Assembly (NCBI GenBank): GCA_903642325.1
Contig: CAHJWM010000018.1
Coordinates: 36,949 to 100,948 of the forward strand
DNA length: 64,000 nucleotides
Reading direction: 5' to 3'
From: Myxococcales bacterium
GTDB lineage: Bacteria; Myxococcota_A; Polyangia; Polyangiales; Polyangiaceae
Part shown: piece after piece, positions 15,643 to 23,442 of the stretch
Numbering within the stretch: position 1 is the first letter of the stretch
Layout: each line of letters starts with the position of its first letter
Program-made: the position numbers and the translations under genes
The notes under the pieces: generated by a model
What the model was told of the DNA's origin: nothing
Databases searched by the model: none
The model's input: only the letters and a program-made list of their open reading frames with translations

Positions 15643-17184
15643 CTACTGACCGGCATCTTTTCTGCACTTAGCTATACGCTTGTTGTCGTCGCCCGGGTTA
15701 TAGCCGACATTCGGTAATGACGTGGAGTGGTTTTGTATGTCGCTCAGCCGCGGCCAGTGAGTGAATGCCTCTTGCTGAGCGGGAGTGAAGGGTTTGCCGC
15801 CTTGGGGCTGTGGCGGCGCGGGCGGTCGATCACTCTCACGCGGTTGGATCACCGAAACGATGTCGTCCGCGTCGATCTTGCCGGGGATCGCGATCTCGCT
15901 TTGATATTGATAGCGGCGGATTTTGTCCGCGACTGCACTTTCGCCGCAGCTGTTGGGGTCTAGCGTCGCGTTCACGTCCACGCCCGAGCCGCATTCTCGG
16001 ATCTTATAAATATTGTCGGTGTTCGGCTGCGGCACGCCATTGTTCTTCCACGACAACTGATCGTTGGCTTGCCATGAGAGCTGAAGGGCGACGTTTTCGT
16101 TGGTCGTCGTCGAGATGAAGGACGACTTATCGTCGGCGCCGACGACGAAAGCGCTTAGATCGTAGTTCGAGCCTTTTGACGTAAAGCCCGACTTGAAGAT
16201 CTCGCTCGGCGGCCGCGTGTCACGGCGATATACGAAGCGGCACTTCCCGCAGTTGTTCGGCAGTGCCTTACGCCCGCCGCCGTTCTTCGTTGGATCGTTG
16301 CAGTCGGGCTTCCCGCCGTGGCCGCCCGACCCACCTTGTCCGCCCGACCCACCTTGTCCGCCCGACCCACCTTGCCCGCCCGACCCACCGCTGCCGTCGG
16401 TTCCACAAGGATCTTGCACGTCAGCCCCTGACGCGGGTTTTCGCCCGGTTTTCGGGCATGTTCCATCGTGACACAAACCGTCAGGCGCGACGCTGCTGCC
16501 GTCCCTGCAACGTCCGCTACCGCGCGACCTACCGCAGGTGCCGTCCTTCTGCGCGGTCTGGCCGGGCGGACACGAGCCGCTGGAGTTGCCTTTGCCGCCC
16601 TCGCCGCTGTTCGGAGTTTCGTCGCTGCAACCGGGGGCTTGAGCGTTGCTGCTATTGTTTTGGCCGAACGTCGTGGGATCAGTCGGCTCGTAATCAAAGG
16701 TAGCGCCGTGATAGGCATGCTGCGAGGACGAGCTCAGTATGGTAGTGCCGTCGGCTCCGCACACCCAGGTTAAGCGCTTGCAGCGGAACTCCGCGTCCAC
16801 ATTGACTGTGATCTCCGATACCAAGTCATTTCCCGCGGGTAGGTTCGAGACGTCGACGGTGAATCTCTCCGACAAGTGCGGTGAGGCAGCGAGCATCATG
16901 CCCGCCGCCAGCCGAATCTCCCGCTTGCGCTCTCCGTCGTATTGCCCCGCGGGCTGCCCGTCATAAAACGCTGGGTCATCGGGTAGCACCACGATGGCGG
17001 CGCGACCGGCCGCCGAGCTCGCCCGTTCGACGACCATCTGCGCTACTAACAGCTCGCCCAGCTGCCAAAACATCAGAAAGGCAATGAGCACTGGCAAGTA
17101 GGCGATCAGAAACTCGACCATCACCGCCCCGCTCTCGGATGAGCGCGCGTCGTAACTCGAAAATAGTCTCGGTGGTGACTTCAT
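15643..17184 (-). CDS. TadE-like anchored protein with C-terminal pertussis/cholera-type ADP-ribosyltransferase domain
   Basis: A 513-residue protein of unusual design. Residues 16-65 are a TadE-like pseudopilin segment (ESGAVMVEFLIAYLPVLIAF, then 'QLGELLVAQMVVERASSAAGRAAIV'). A domain to about 160 and a Cys-rich stretch (185-260) follow, then a GGSGGQ repeat linker (265-290). Residues about 316-445 match AB-type ADP-ribosyltransferase toxins: FVYRRDTRPPSEIFKSGF (R320 in the place of LT Arg7), SFISTTT (S358-T359-T360, the STS motif), and YQYQSEIAIPG (E430, the catalytic Glu, in the YQSE form seen in pertussis toxin). All catalytic positions are kept. Inference: a surface-displayed or pilus-associated ADP-ribosyltransferase. 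No immunity gene is recognised. Not a normal pilin: TadE proteins are usually under 200 residues. Confidence 0.85.
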   Translation of the reverse strand: MKSPPRLFSSYDARSSESGAVMVEFLIAYLPVLIAFLMFWQLGELLVAQMVVERASSAAGRAAIVVLPDDPAFYDGQPAGQYDGERKREIRLAAGMMLAASPHLSERFTVDVSNLPAGNDLVSEITVNVDAEFRCKRLTWVCGADGTTILSSSSQHAYHGATFDYEPTDPTTFGQNNSSNAQAPGCSDETPNSGEGGKGNSSGSCPPGQTAQKDGTCGRSRGSGRCRDGSSVAPDGLCHDGTCPKTGRKPASGADVQDPCGTDGSGGSGGQGGSGGQGGSGGQGGSGGHGGKPDCNDPTKNGGGRKALPNNCGKCRFVYRRDTRPPSEIFKSGFTSKGSNYDLSAFVVGADDKSSFISTTTNENVALQLSWQANDQLSWKNNGVPQPNTDNIYKIRECGSGVDVNATLDPNSCGESAVADKIRRYQYQSEIAIPGKIDADDIVSVIQPRESDRPPAPPQPQGGKPFTPAQQEAFTHWPRLSDIQNHSTSLPNVGYNPGDDNKRIAKCRKDAGQ

Positions 17185-17539
17185 ATGGGAGCTCTGTCTG
17201 CGGCTCCCTGTTCAAGCTTCGTGCCATGCACTCGTACAAGATGGACCATTTGCTGGAAAGACGGCGCCTCAGCAACCGCTCGTTGCATGACGTTAGTTGG
17301 CAGGCGCTCTGCAGGTCAGGTATCTCAAATCGAGACCCGCTGAAGCAGATGCGCCGCTCGTCGTTTAGCCCGCGAACCCGTCGCAGCGTCCCAACCATAG
17401 ACGGGGCGCGCAGGGCCGGATAGGCCGCCCGCACGGGGTTAATCTATGGTTTGCGCGGTTAGGTCTGCGTCCGACAATGTTCAAGTGCGCGGCGGTGCCG
17501 CAACCGCTTCTTTGCATTCATCGGTTGCGCTGCGACGAC
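17185..17539. other. Upstream region of the TadE-ADP-ribosyltransferase gene
   Basis: About 355 bases with no supported gene. It should carry the promoter of the TadE-ADP-ribosyltransferase gene; no obvious -35/-10 pair or operator palindrome stands out. Short open frames on both strands lack family signatures. Confidence 0.4.
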
Positions 17540-17892
17540 CCAGTTGCCTGCGAGCGTGGCCATGAGCTCGGCGAGGGGCGGGTGCTCATGATCGGTGCGA
17601 TTCGCCAGAGCTTCTCTCAGGGTCCGCGCGAGCGACCAATTCAACCGGCTTCGGGAAATTCTACTAGCATTCACTGACGAACCACTCGCGCAGGAAGACT
17701 ACGAGGAGGCGGCCAGCTGTTTAATCGCTGCCGCACGAAAGGAATGCAGGGGTCCAGCACTGATTTCCTGCTCTGCGCGGTCGCGTCGAGGCGCAAGGTT
17801 CCAATTCTCACGACCGATGACGAATCCAGGGCCTCGCTAAGCACTACGAATCGAGCTTCACCGGCCGCGCTGACCGTGGGCGTCTCTGCTAG
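17540..17892 (+). pseudogene. Decayed PIN-domain (VapC-type) toxin gene
   Basis: Segments of a PIN ribonuclease appear in order but in shifting frames: 'ELGEGRVLMIGAIRQ', then 'ELLS', then DQFNRLREILLAFTDEPLAQ and EDYEEAASC, then 'NRCRTKGMQGSSTDFLLCAVASRRKVPILTTDDE', then 'FQGLAKHYESSF' to a stop at 17890-17892. The last parts hold the family's GSSTDFLLCAVA helix and the TTD-D metal-site loop. At least three single-base shifts interrupt it, and no N-terminal 'DTS' strand is seen. The long in-frame extension that could be attached to the methyltransferase gene (from 17744) is simply this remnant. Confidence 0.7.
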
Positions 17893-17929
17893 CGTTACGG
17901 ACGATCGGACGCGAGCACCCGAATTGAAC

Positions 17930-18673
17930 ATGAGTCTTGCCGACGATTACCGACGTCAATTCGCCATGCGATCGTGGTCGACCGTATTCAGCCTGCTGCC
18001 TGAAATCGATGGCCAGCTCGTCCTAGACCTCGGCTGCGGCGTCGGAGATCAGGCGATTGAGCTCACGGCACGAGGCGCCCGCGTCGTGGGGATCGACGCC
18101 AATCACGAATTGTTGGCCGTGGCCCGCGCCCGAGGAATTGCTGGCGCCAGCTTTCGAATGGGCGACCTGAAGACTCCCGACGTCGAAGCTCTCGCCGATG
18201 GGATTGGGTGCAGCTTCGCGGCGGCCTACGTTCCGGATCTCACGCTGGCGCTTTCGCATTGGAAGACGTTGCTCAAACCCGGCGGGTGGGTCGCGATGGT
18301 CGAGGTAGACGATTTATTTGGTCACGAGCCGGTCCGGGCCGACACGCGCGAGCTGCTCGCCGCTTACGCACGCGATGCGTTCGACAAACAACGATACGAT
18401 TTTCATATGGGAAGGAAGCTGCGCGCTCACCTCGAACAGGCCGGGTACGCCGTGACGAACGCGCAGCAGGTGCCAGATCGGGAGCTTGCCTTCGACGGTC
18501 CTGCGGATGCCGAGGTCGTCGATGCCTGGAAGGCTCGCCTCGAGCGCATGGCGAGTCTGCGCAATTTTTGTGGCTCGAGCTTCGTTTCCCTTCGGGACGA
18601 CTTCATCGGTACGCTATCCCGTGCCGACCATCGTTCCGTCGCGCGGGTCTGTTGCTGTATCGCGGCGGTGTGA
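17930..18673 (+). CDS. SAM-dependent methyltransferase (class I)
   Basis: A 247-residue Rossmann methyltransferase. Motif I is LVLDLGCGVGDQAIEL, motif II 'VVGIDANHELL', and the acidic motif post-II 'FRMGDLKTPD'; 'LLKPGGWVAMVE' is the usual strand 5 region. The substrate is unknown; small-molecule or ubiquinone-type methyltransferases share this layout. ATG 17930 is chosen because the upstream in-frame residues belong to a PIN-domain remnant. The C-terminal dozen residues (ARVCCCIAAV) look unusual and could reflect a late frameshift. It stands alone between two damaged genes. Confidence 0.85.
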   Translation: MSLADDYRRQFAMRSWSTVFSLLPEIDGQLVLDLGCGVGDQAIELTARGARVVGIDANHELLAVARARGIAGASFRMGDLKTPDVEALADGIGCSFAAAYVPDLTLALSHWKTLLKPGGWVAMVEVDDLFGHEPVRADTRELLAAYARDAFDKQRYDFHMGRKLRAHLEQAGYAVTNAQQVPDRELAFDGPADAEVVDAWKARLERMASLRNFCGSSFVSLRDDFIGTLSRADHRSVARVCCCIAAV

Positions 18674-18945
18674 ACCTGAGGCGGATGCTGGATGGCGGCA
18701 TCGAACTGTACTCATGCCCGTGAATCATCGAAGCCCGCATTTTCTTGCGCAAGATAGCTTGCTGCTCACCATTCGCGGAATTGTCTCCAACCTCTGGTCG
18801 CAGCCGGGTTCGTGCCTTCCCGCTTTTCGGCAGGGCCGGCCTGCTCTAACAGCCTGGCTTAACTGTTTAGCGACGCACCGGTTGCCGTAAAGCGCGATGA
18901 AACGAGCGAGCGGCGACGTTTCATTCGCGCACACCGAGCCAGCCA

Positions 18946-20103
18946 GTGCGCGTCGAGCCGCGTCTCACGCAAGCGAATAGGCGAGCAAGTACTTTTGATT
19001 GGAACGGTGACAAGCCGTCTGCAGGCATGATCGCCATGATCTCGCCGCCGCCGGCCAATGGTTGGCCTGTGTTGGCCGGCTCCCCCATCTCGGACGTACA
19101 GCAGGATGCAAACGCGAGGACCATCACCGCCACCGATCAGTCGATCGACCAATTGCTCTTGCAAAACGTTCCGGCGTTGCGCGGTCCGCGCATTCCTTCG
19201 CTCCAGCTGGCTGCGAACCCGGCGTCGTCGATCGGCCTGAGTGGTTTCCGTGTGATATCGTACGAGCGGTCACCACTCGCTCCCTTCTCCGCGTCGCTTC
19301 GCCCGGAAGCCAATCCGAGCGTCGTTGCGCAGCGGCTGAGCGGAGCGCTCGTCGGTGTGGTCGACCCATCCGCGGCGGTTGACCAGCGCGTTTTGGAATA
19401 CCTGAAGGCCGACTTGCAGCAACTGCGCCCGCGGTTGCCCGCATCGCAAGTGCACAAGGTGGACAGCTACCTGAGCAGCTTGCCCGTGCTCGAAAAAAGC
19501 CTGGGCGAGTGCGCACTTCCGGCCCTGCCGCCGTTGCCCGACGCCTCCGGCGTGGTTGGTCGAGCTGAGGCACAATATTTGGAGATTTGTCGTCAGCAGT
19601 TCCAACTGATCAAGACCGCTTTCCAATGCGACCTGACGCGTGTCATATCCTTCACATTCGGAAACGCTAATTCAGCACTGGACGTCAGCAAAATATTGCC
19701 GCCCGGGTCGGGCATCATGGGTGGCGAAAATTACGTTATTGCGCATACCGTCGCGGCATCGGCCTCCCTCCAGGCTATCGACACCTTCTACTCGCAACAA
19801 ACTGCCCAGCTCCTATTAGCGCTCAAGAATACACCCGAGGGCGCCGGCTCAGTGCTGGATAATACCTTGGTAGTTTATTACAACAATGAAGCAGAGTCTC
19901 TCGGGCACACCACGAAGGACATGCCCATACTGCTGTTCGGTGGGAAGTTTCTCAAGGTGAACGGCGGCCAGTATCTGCAGTTCACCAATCGCTATATGAG
20001 TGATTTGTGGGTGCAGACCGCGAAGGCATGGGGTTATTCGGCCCTGAGTAGCTACGGTGCTAGCCGCTGGAATCAAGGGCCAATGCCCGGCATTTACGGC
20101 TGA
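18946..20103 (+). CDS. DUF1552-family protein, N-terminally truncated
   Basis: A 385-residue open frame matching the later two thirds of DUF1552 proteins: 'NPSVVAQRLSGALV', 'VLEYLKADLQQLRPRL' with 'KVDSYLSSLPVLEKSL', the 'LIKTAFQCDLTRVISFTFG' core, 'LDNTLVVYYNNEAESLGH' with 'LPILLFGG'-like ending, and a terminal 'GPMPGIYG'. Intact members are about 450-480 residues with a Tat signal (RR) and a 'FMPNG' segment, which are missing here; the first 25 residues look unrelated. The usual partner (DUF1592/DUF1588 cytochrome-like protein) is absent too. I think this is a 5'-deleted gene; an unusual start at a GTG or ATG within is possible. Function of the family is unknown. Confidence 0.75.
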   Translation: MRVEPRLTQANRRASTFDWNGDKPSAGMIAMISPPPANGWPVLAGSPISDVQQDANARTITATDQSIDQLLLQNVPALRGPRIPSLQLAANPASSIGLSGFRVISYERSPLAPFSASLRPEANPSVVAQRLSGALVGVVDPSAAVDQRVLEYLKADLQQLRPRLPASQVHKVDSYLSSLPVLEKSLGECALPALPPLPDASGVVGRAEAQYLEICRQQFQLIKTAFQCDLTRVISFTFGNANSALDVSKILPPGSGIMGGENYVIAHTVAASASLQAIDTFYSQQTAQLLLALKNTPEGAGSVLDNTLVVYYNNEAESLGHTTKDMPILLFGGKFLKVNGGQYLQFTNRYMSDLWVQTAKAWGYSALSSYGASRWNQGPMPGIYG

Positions 20104-20140
20104 CGTTGCACGGAAAGAGCTTGCCCGGTACTGCGTGTAA

Positions 20141-20446
20141 ACACACGTGGGCGCGGAGTGAGCGGGTGGCATGCACACGGTTTCCGCATGCGCCGCAATG
20201 GCTGGTGTCGCTCGCCGTTTCGACACAGGAGGCGCCGCAGGTGGTCTTTGCGCCACATTCGGTGGTGCATTTGCCGGCCTCGCAAACCTGGTTCGCGCCG
20301 CAAGCTTTACCGCATGTACCGCGGTTCTTCTCGTCTGAAAATTCGGTCACGCATTGCTCAGTACACTTCGAGTAGCCGTTGTTGTAGCTCACGGTGCACG
20401 GCTTTGCCGTGCAGACGGACACGCCGTCCGCCACCGCTGAGCACGC
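20141..20446 (-). pseudogene. Displaced partial copy of the Cys-rich repeat lipoprotein gene
   Basis: This stretch is over 90% identical by eye to 28095-28399, inside the Cys-rich lipoprotein gene at 27806-29695. Read on the minus strand it gives 'GVSVCTAK.CTVS.NNGYSKC.EQCV', 'CGKACGANQVCEAGKC' and 'CGAKTTCGASCV.TASDTSHCGACG'. One extra base (CGGTTTCCGC here, CGGTGCCGC there) shifts the frame after 'CGACG', and several Cys codons are lost. It has no signal peptide or start of its own. It lies directly downstream of the DUF1552 stop. Confidence 0.85.
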
Positions 20447-20761
20447 TTTGCTCGATCAAGTCCTAATTTCCGTTGGGCTCAAGGCGTATGCTGTATTTCT
20501 TGAGCGCCTAGGACGCGCCGGCAAAACCCAACGCGGGGCTGCGTTGCGCGATGAATTATCCGCTGCGTTGAATGTAGGGTGGCTCTCGGCGCCGGAGGCG
20601 CTCAGCCCCAACATCGGCTCGATGACTTTGCCTGTGGGGACGCACTCTCGAATTGATAAGGCTGCAAAGCACGAGTTGAAGCTGCAAGGCGCTACCGCCT
20701 TGCTCCACGCCGCGCCCAGCAGGGGCCCAGACTGCCGCGGGTGAGCCTCACTCTAGCGAAG
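20447..20761. other. Interval without a supported gene
   Basis: About 315 bases between the displaced Cys-repeat fragment and the LamG lipoprotein gene. A plus-strand frame (20394-20744) is open but shows no family features and overlaps the fragment in antisense. Nothing else seen. Confidence 0.35.
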
Positions 20762-21520
20762 TCATTGCGTGGCCAGGAAAGCGATCGCCTTGGCGCTCAG
20801 GACTCGGCTATAGATCCGCGCGTCCGAAATCTCAGCCTGCAGAGCGGGGGTGGGGGGGCTCGTGTCACCGAGAACACCGAAAGAGATGGTCGAGGGCAAC
20901 GTGAGCTCGCCGGTTGCACCGGTGCGAGCGGAATCGAGTAGCCCATCGACGAACAGGCTCCACATACCGAGTAAGCCGTCGCGTGCGATGGCGACGTGGT
21001 GCCAGCTTCCGTCGGCCACGCTGTGTTGGCTCTTCAACGCGGTGGCGTCTGCCGCCGCGTCGCCTGGATTGCCGCAGCCCATGGCAAGTTTGTCCAGCGC
21101 CAAGCTCAGGTCGAAGTCGAGGTACGCGCCTGGGAGATCGGCGTTGATGATGCGCGGGCCGCTACTCCACGACGGGCTGTCTGGTCCCAGCTGAGTACTC
21201 TTCAACCAGAACCCGATCGTGAAGTCGCGTTTCATCTGCGGCACGAAGACGAGCCCACTGCCGTTGAAGAGGGCGACGTGCCCGCGTGCGGTGTCTACCA
21301 TCGAGACGACGCCACCGACTAGCGCATCACGCTCGTTGCGCGAGTGGTCGACCCCGAGTTGGTTCCCGTTGGTGAACGGGTACCACTGGTCGGGATAGTC
21401 GACCTCGGAGGGCCCGATATCCACGGTGGCTGACACGGTCGGCGAGCTGCACCCGAGCAGGCACAGCCCCAAGCTTGCCAGGAATTGGTGCACAGGTGGG
21501 CGGCTTTTGCCGAAATTCAT
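20762..21520 (-). CDS. LamG/concanavalin-like lipoprotein
   Basis: A 252-residue exported lipoprotein: signal peptide with lipobox LLGC (Cys24), then a single LamG-type (concanavalin A-like) jelly-roll domain. Family hallmarks are 'HVALFNGSGLVFVP', 'FTIGFWLKS', 'SWHHVAIARDGLLGMWSLFVDG' and a final 'ISDARIYSRVLSAKAIAFL'. Such domains bind carbohydrate or protein, or serve as modules in adhesins; here it is the only domain. ATG 21518-21520 has a weak AG-rich site upstream. Divergent from the sigma-factor gene. Confidence 0.88.
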   Translation of the reverse strand: MNFGKSRPPVHQFLASLGLCLLGCSSPTVSATVDIGPSEVDYPDQWYPFTNGNQLGVDHSRNERDALVGGVVSMVDTARGHVALFNGSGLVFVPQMKRDFTIGFWLKSTQLGPDSPSWSSGPRIINADLPGAYLDFDLSLALDKLAMGCGNPGDAAADATALKSQHSVADGSWHHVAIARDGLLGMWSLFVDGLLDSARTGATGELTLPSTISFGVLGDTSPPTPALQAEISDARIYSRVLSAKAIAFLATQ

Positions 21521-21636
21521 CTTGTTTCAAGCAAAGTAACGCGCTCGGAGCATCGCCGTCCATCAGTCAGTCATGCACTACTCGGCACACTGGTTGCCCT
21601 GCGCGTCGTGACACAAGAAATAGCTGAGCCCGATTT

Positions 21637-22320
21637 TTGGCTAAAACAACTACCCAACGGCCCTCCTTAACCATTGAACCAACGGTGACTCACCCCCACT
21701 TGAGAGAAGTCGTGCCGGAGCACCCGACGCCTGAAGCGCTGGATGCCAATTCCGACGCGCGGCTAGTCAGTGCGGCGGCGGCAGGTGACCGCCATGCGAT
21801 TGCGGAGATCTGGCTGAGGTACCGCAGCTTGGTCAGATCCGTGTTGCTCGCGACCCTGGGCTTCGACCAGGAAATCGACGATCTCGTACAAGAAGTTTTC
21901 CTGGGGTTGTTCAAGGCCGTTAGCCAGGTTCGCGATGGAAAAATGCTGCCCGCCATCCTTTCGCGCATCGCCACGCGTCGCGCGGGCATGACACTGCGCA
22001 GAAGGCGAGTACGCGCCCTCACCTTCTTTTTACCCTGGGGTGAATTGCCGGAGGTCGCAGTTTCGCCACCTGATTTCGACGACCGTCTGGCGCTTTCTGC
22101 GCTGTACCGGCTGCTCGATCAAGTTCAGCAGCGGCCGCGGCTCGCGTTCCTTCTCCATCACGTTCACGGTATGGACTCAGCGACTGTCGCGGAAACGCTG
22201 GGTGTTTCGCGTTCGACCGCCAAGCGCCTGATCGCGCGTGGCAGTGAACGCGTCCTGCTGCTCGCACGGCGGGAACCGCGCCTGCAACGCTTTTTGCCAC
22301 AGGAGCCAAGTAAATCATGA
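21637..22320 (+). CDS. ECF RNA polymerase sigma factor
   Basis: An ECF-type sigma factor of about 227 residues. Region 2 is 'DARLVSAAAAGDRHAIAEIWLRYRSLVRSVLLATLG..EIDDLVQEVFLGLF'; region 4 is 'RPRLAFLLHHVHGMDSATVAETLGVSRSTAKRLIARG', with the helix-turn-helix at the end. The computed start is a TTG; GTG codons at 21685 and 21712 are equally possible, since no clear ribosome binding site decides. The stop overlaps the next start (ATGA, 22317-22320), so the FecR-like anti-sigma partner is translationally coupled. The module probably controls the exported proteins that follow. Confidence 0.88.
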   Translation: MAKTTTQRPSLTIEPTVTHPHLREVVPEHPTPEALDANSDARLVSAAAAGDRHAIAEIWLRYRSLVRSVLLATLGFDQEIDDLVQEVFLGLFKAVSQVRDGKMLPAILSRIATRRAGMTLRRRRVRALTFFLPWGELPEVAVSPPDFDDRLALSALYRLLDQVQQRPRLAFLLHHVHGMDSATVAETLGVSRSTAKRLIARGSERVLLLARREPRLQRFLPQEPSKS

Positions 22321-23438
22321 CCCTACCCGAGCGGGCGTCAGCGAATGAGGTGCGCGGGCTCGTGCACTTGGCGCGCAAGAGGCTCCTACGCAGCGTGGAT
22401 GCCGACCGAGATGTGCCGGGTCTGGAGCGGCTGTTTCGAGCCCAACATCGAGCGCTCACCGCACGGCGGCGGGCTCCGTATGTTTGGGCCGGAACCATCC
22501 TGGTCACGGCACTGGCCGTGCTCACTTTCCGCTCGATTTTCTCGCGCCCGCGCCACCAATTAGCCTATGCGCTCCGCCCCGCCCGGTATGAGTTCTCGGA
22601 CGGCACCGTTATTTCTCTTCGCACCGGCGCCAACCTGCAGGTCTTGAGCGCCAACGAATACGCTCCTCATTTGCGGCTCACGCGCGGGGAAGCCGACGTG
22701 AGCGTCGTGCATCGCGCCGACTCGCGCTGGGATTTTTCGGCTGGCCCTTTCGACGTCGCGGTGGTCGGCACCGCGTTCGAGCTCAATTGGGATCCAGAGC
22801 GTCAGACGTTCTCGCTCGATTTGCGACAAGGTGCGGTAAGCGTGACGGGGCCGGTGCTGGACGGGCCGCTGCTGCTGCACGCGGGGCACCGAGTCTCCGT
22901 CTTTCTCGAGACTGGTCGAGTCGCGATCGATTTGGCGCAGCCTTCGACAAGCCCGCCGCGGAGCCCATCCCCAGTGCAGGTCGCGCTGCCGGCGATGGCC
23001 GTGCCGCAGGCAGAGCCTTCCGGAAGCTCAGCCGCAGCCTCCGATGCGCCACCCGCCCCGCGCGCAGCCCCGAAAGCCTCGTGGCGTGCTTTGGTGGGCC
23101 GCGGGCGTTTTGCCGAAGTCATCATGCAAGCGCAAGCCATGCCGATCGCGGGCTGCGTCTCGCTCTGCTCTGCTGCGGACTTACGAGCGCTCGGCGACGC
23201 GGCTCGCTACACGGGGCGCGCGGAGCTTGCCGAGCGTGCCTTTCTTCGCCTGCGCGAGCGCTTTGCCGGCTCTCCGGAAAGCACCGTGGCGGCATTTTTA
23301 CTGGCGCACACCTACGAGGCACAGCATCGCTTGCAACTGGCCACGACCTGGTACGAGAGGTACCTGAGCGAGGCCCCTTCGGGTGAGTTCTCCGCCGAAG
23401 CCAGCGCAGGTCGGGCGCGCACCGCAGCTCCGCATTGA
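22317..23438 (+). CDS. FecR-like anti-sigma regulator with TPR-like tail
   Basis: A 373-residue inner-membrane protein: about 55 cytoplasmic residues (sigma-binding), one transmembrane helix (YVWAGTILVTALAVLTF), then a periplasmic FecR domain around 'YEFSDGTVISLRTGANLQVLS', 'LRLTRGEADVSVVHR', 'FDVAVVGTAFELNWD' and 'VSVTGPVL'. A Pro/Ala-rich spacer leads to a helical region with TPR-like pairs ('ALGDAARYTGRAELAERAFLRLRERF', 'AFLLAHTYEAQHRLQLATTWYERYL'). FecR proteins hold an ECF sigma factor in check and receive a surface signal. It overlaps the sigma gene by 4 bp and is followed 4 bp later by an exported-protein gene. Confidence 0.88.
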   Translation: MTLPERASANEVRGLVHLARKRLLRSVDADRDVPGLERLFRAQHRALTARRRAPYVWAGTILVTALAVLTFRSIFSRPRHQLAYALRPARYEFSDGTVISLRTGANLQVLSANEYAPHLRLTRGEADVSVVHRADSRWDFSAGPFDVAVVGTAFELNWDPERQTFSLDLRQGAVSVTGPVLDGPLLLHAGHRVSVFLETGRVAIDLAQPSTSPPRSPSPVQVALPAMAVPQAEPSGSSAAASDAPPAPRAAPKASWRALVGRGRFAEVIMQAQAMPIAGCVSLCSAADLRALGDAARYTGRAELAERAFLRLRERFAGSPESTVAAFLLAHTYEAQHRLQLATTWYERYLSEAPSGEFSAEASAGRARTAAPH

Positions 23439-23442
23439 GCCG

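Noticed and set aside
16263..16773. Arg/Pro-rich open frames opposite the linker of the TadE-ADP-ribosyltransferase gene
   Set aside because: They mirror the Gly-rich repeat in another frame.
17744..17929. In-frame N-terminal extension of the methyltransferase
   Set aside because: These residues are the C-terminal end of a PIN-domain remnant, not part of the methyltransferase.
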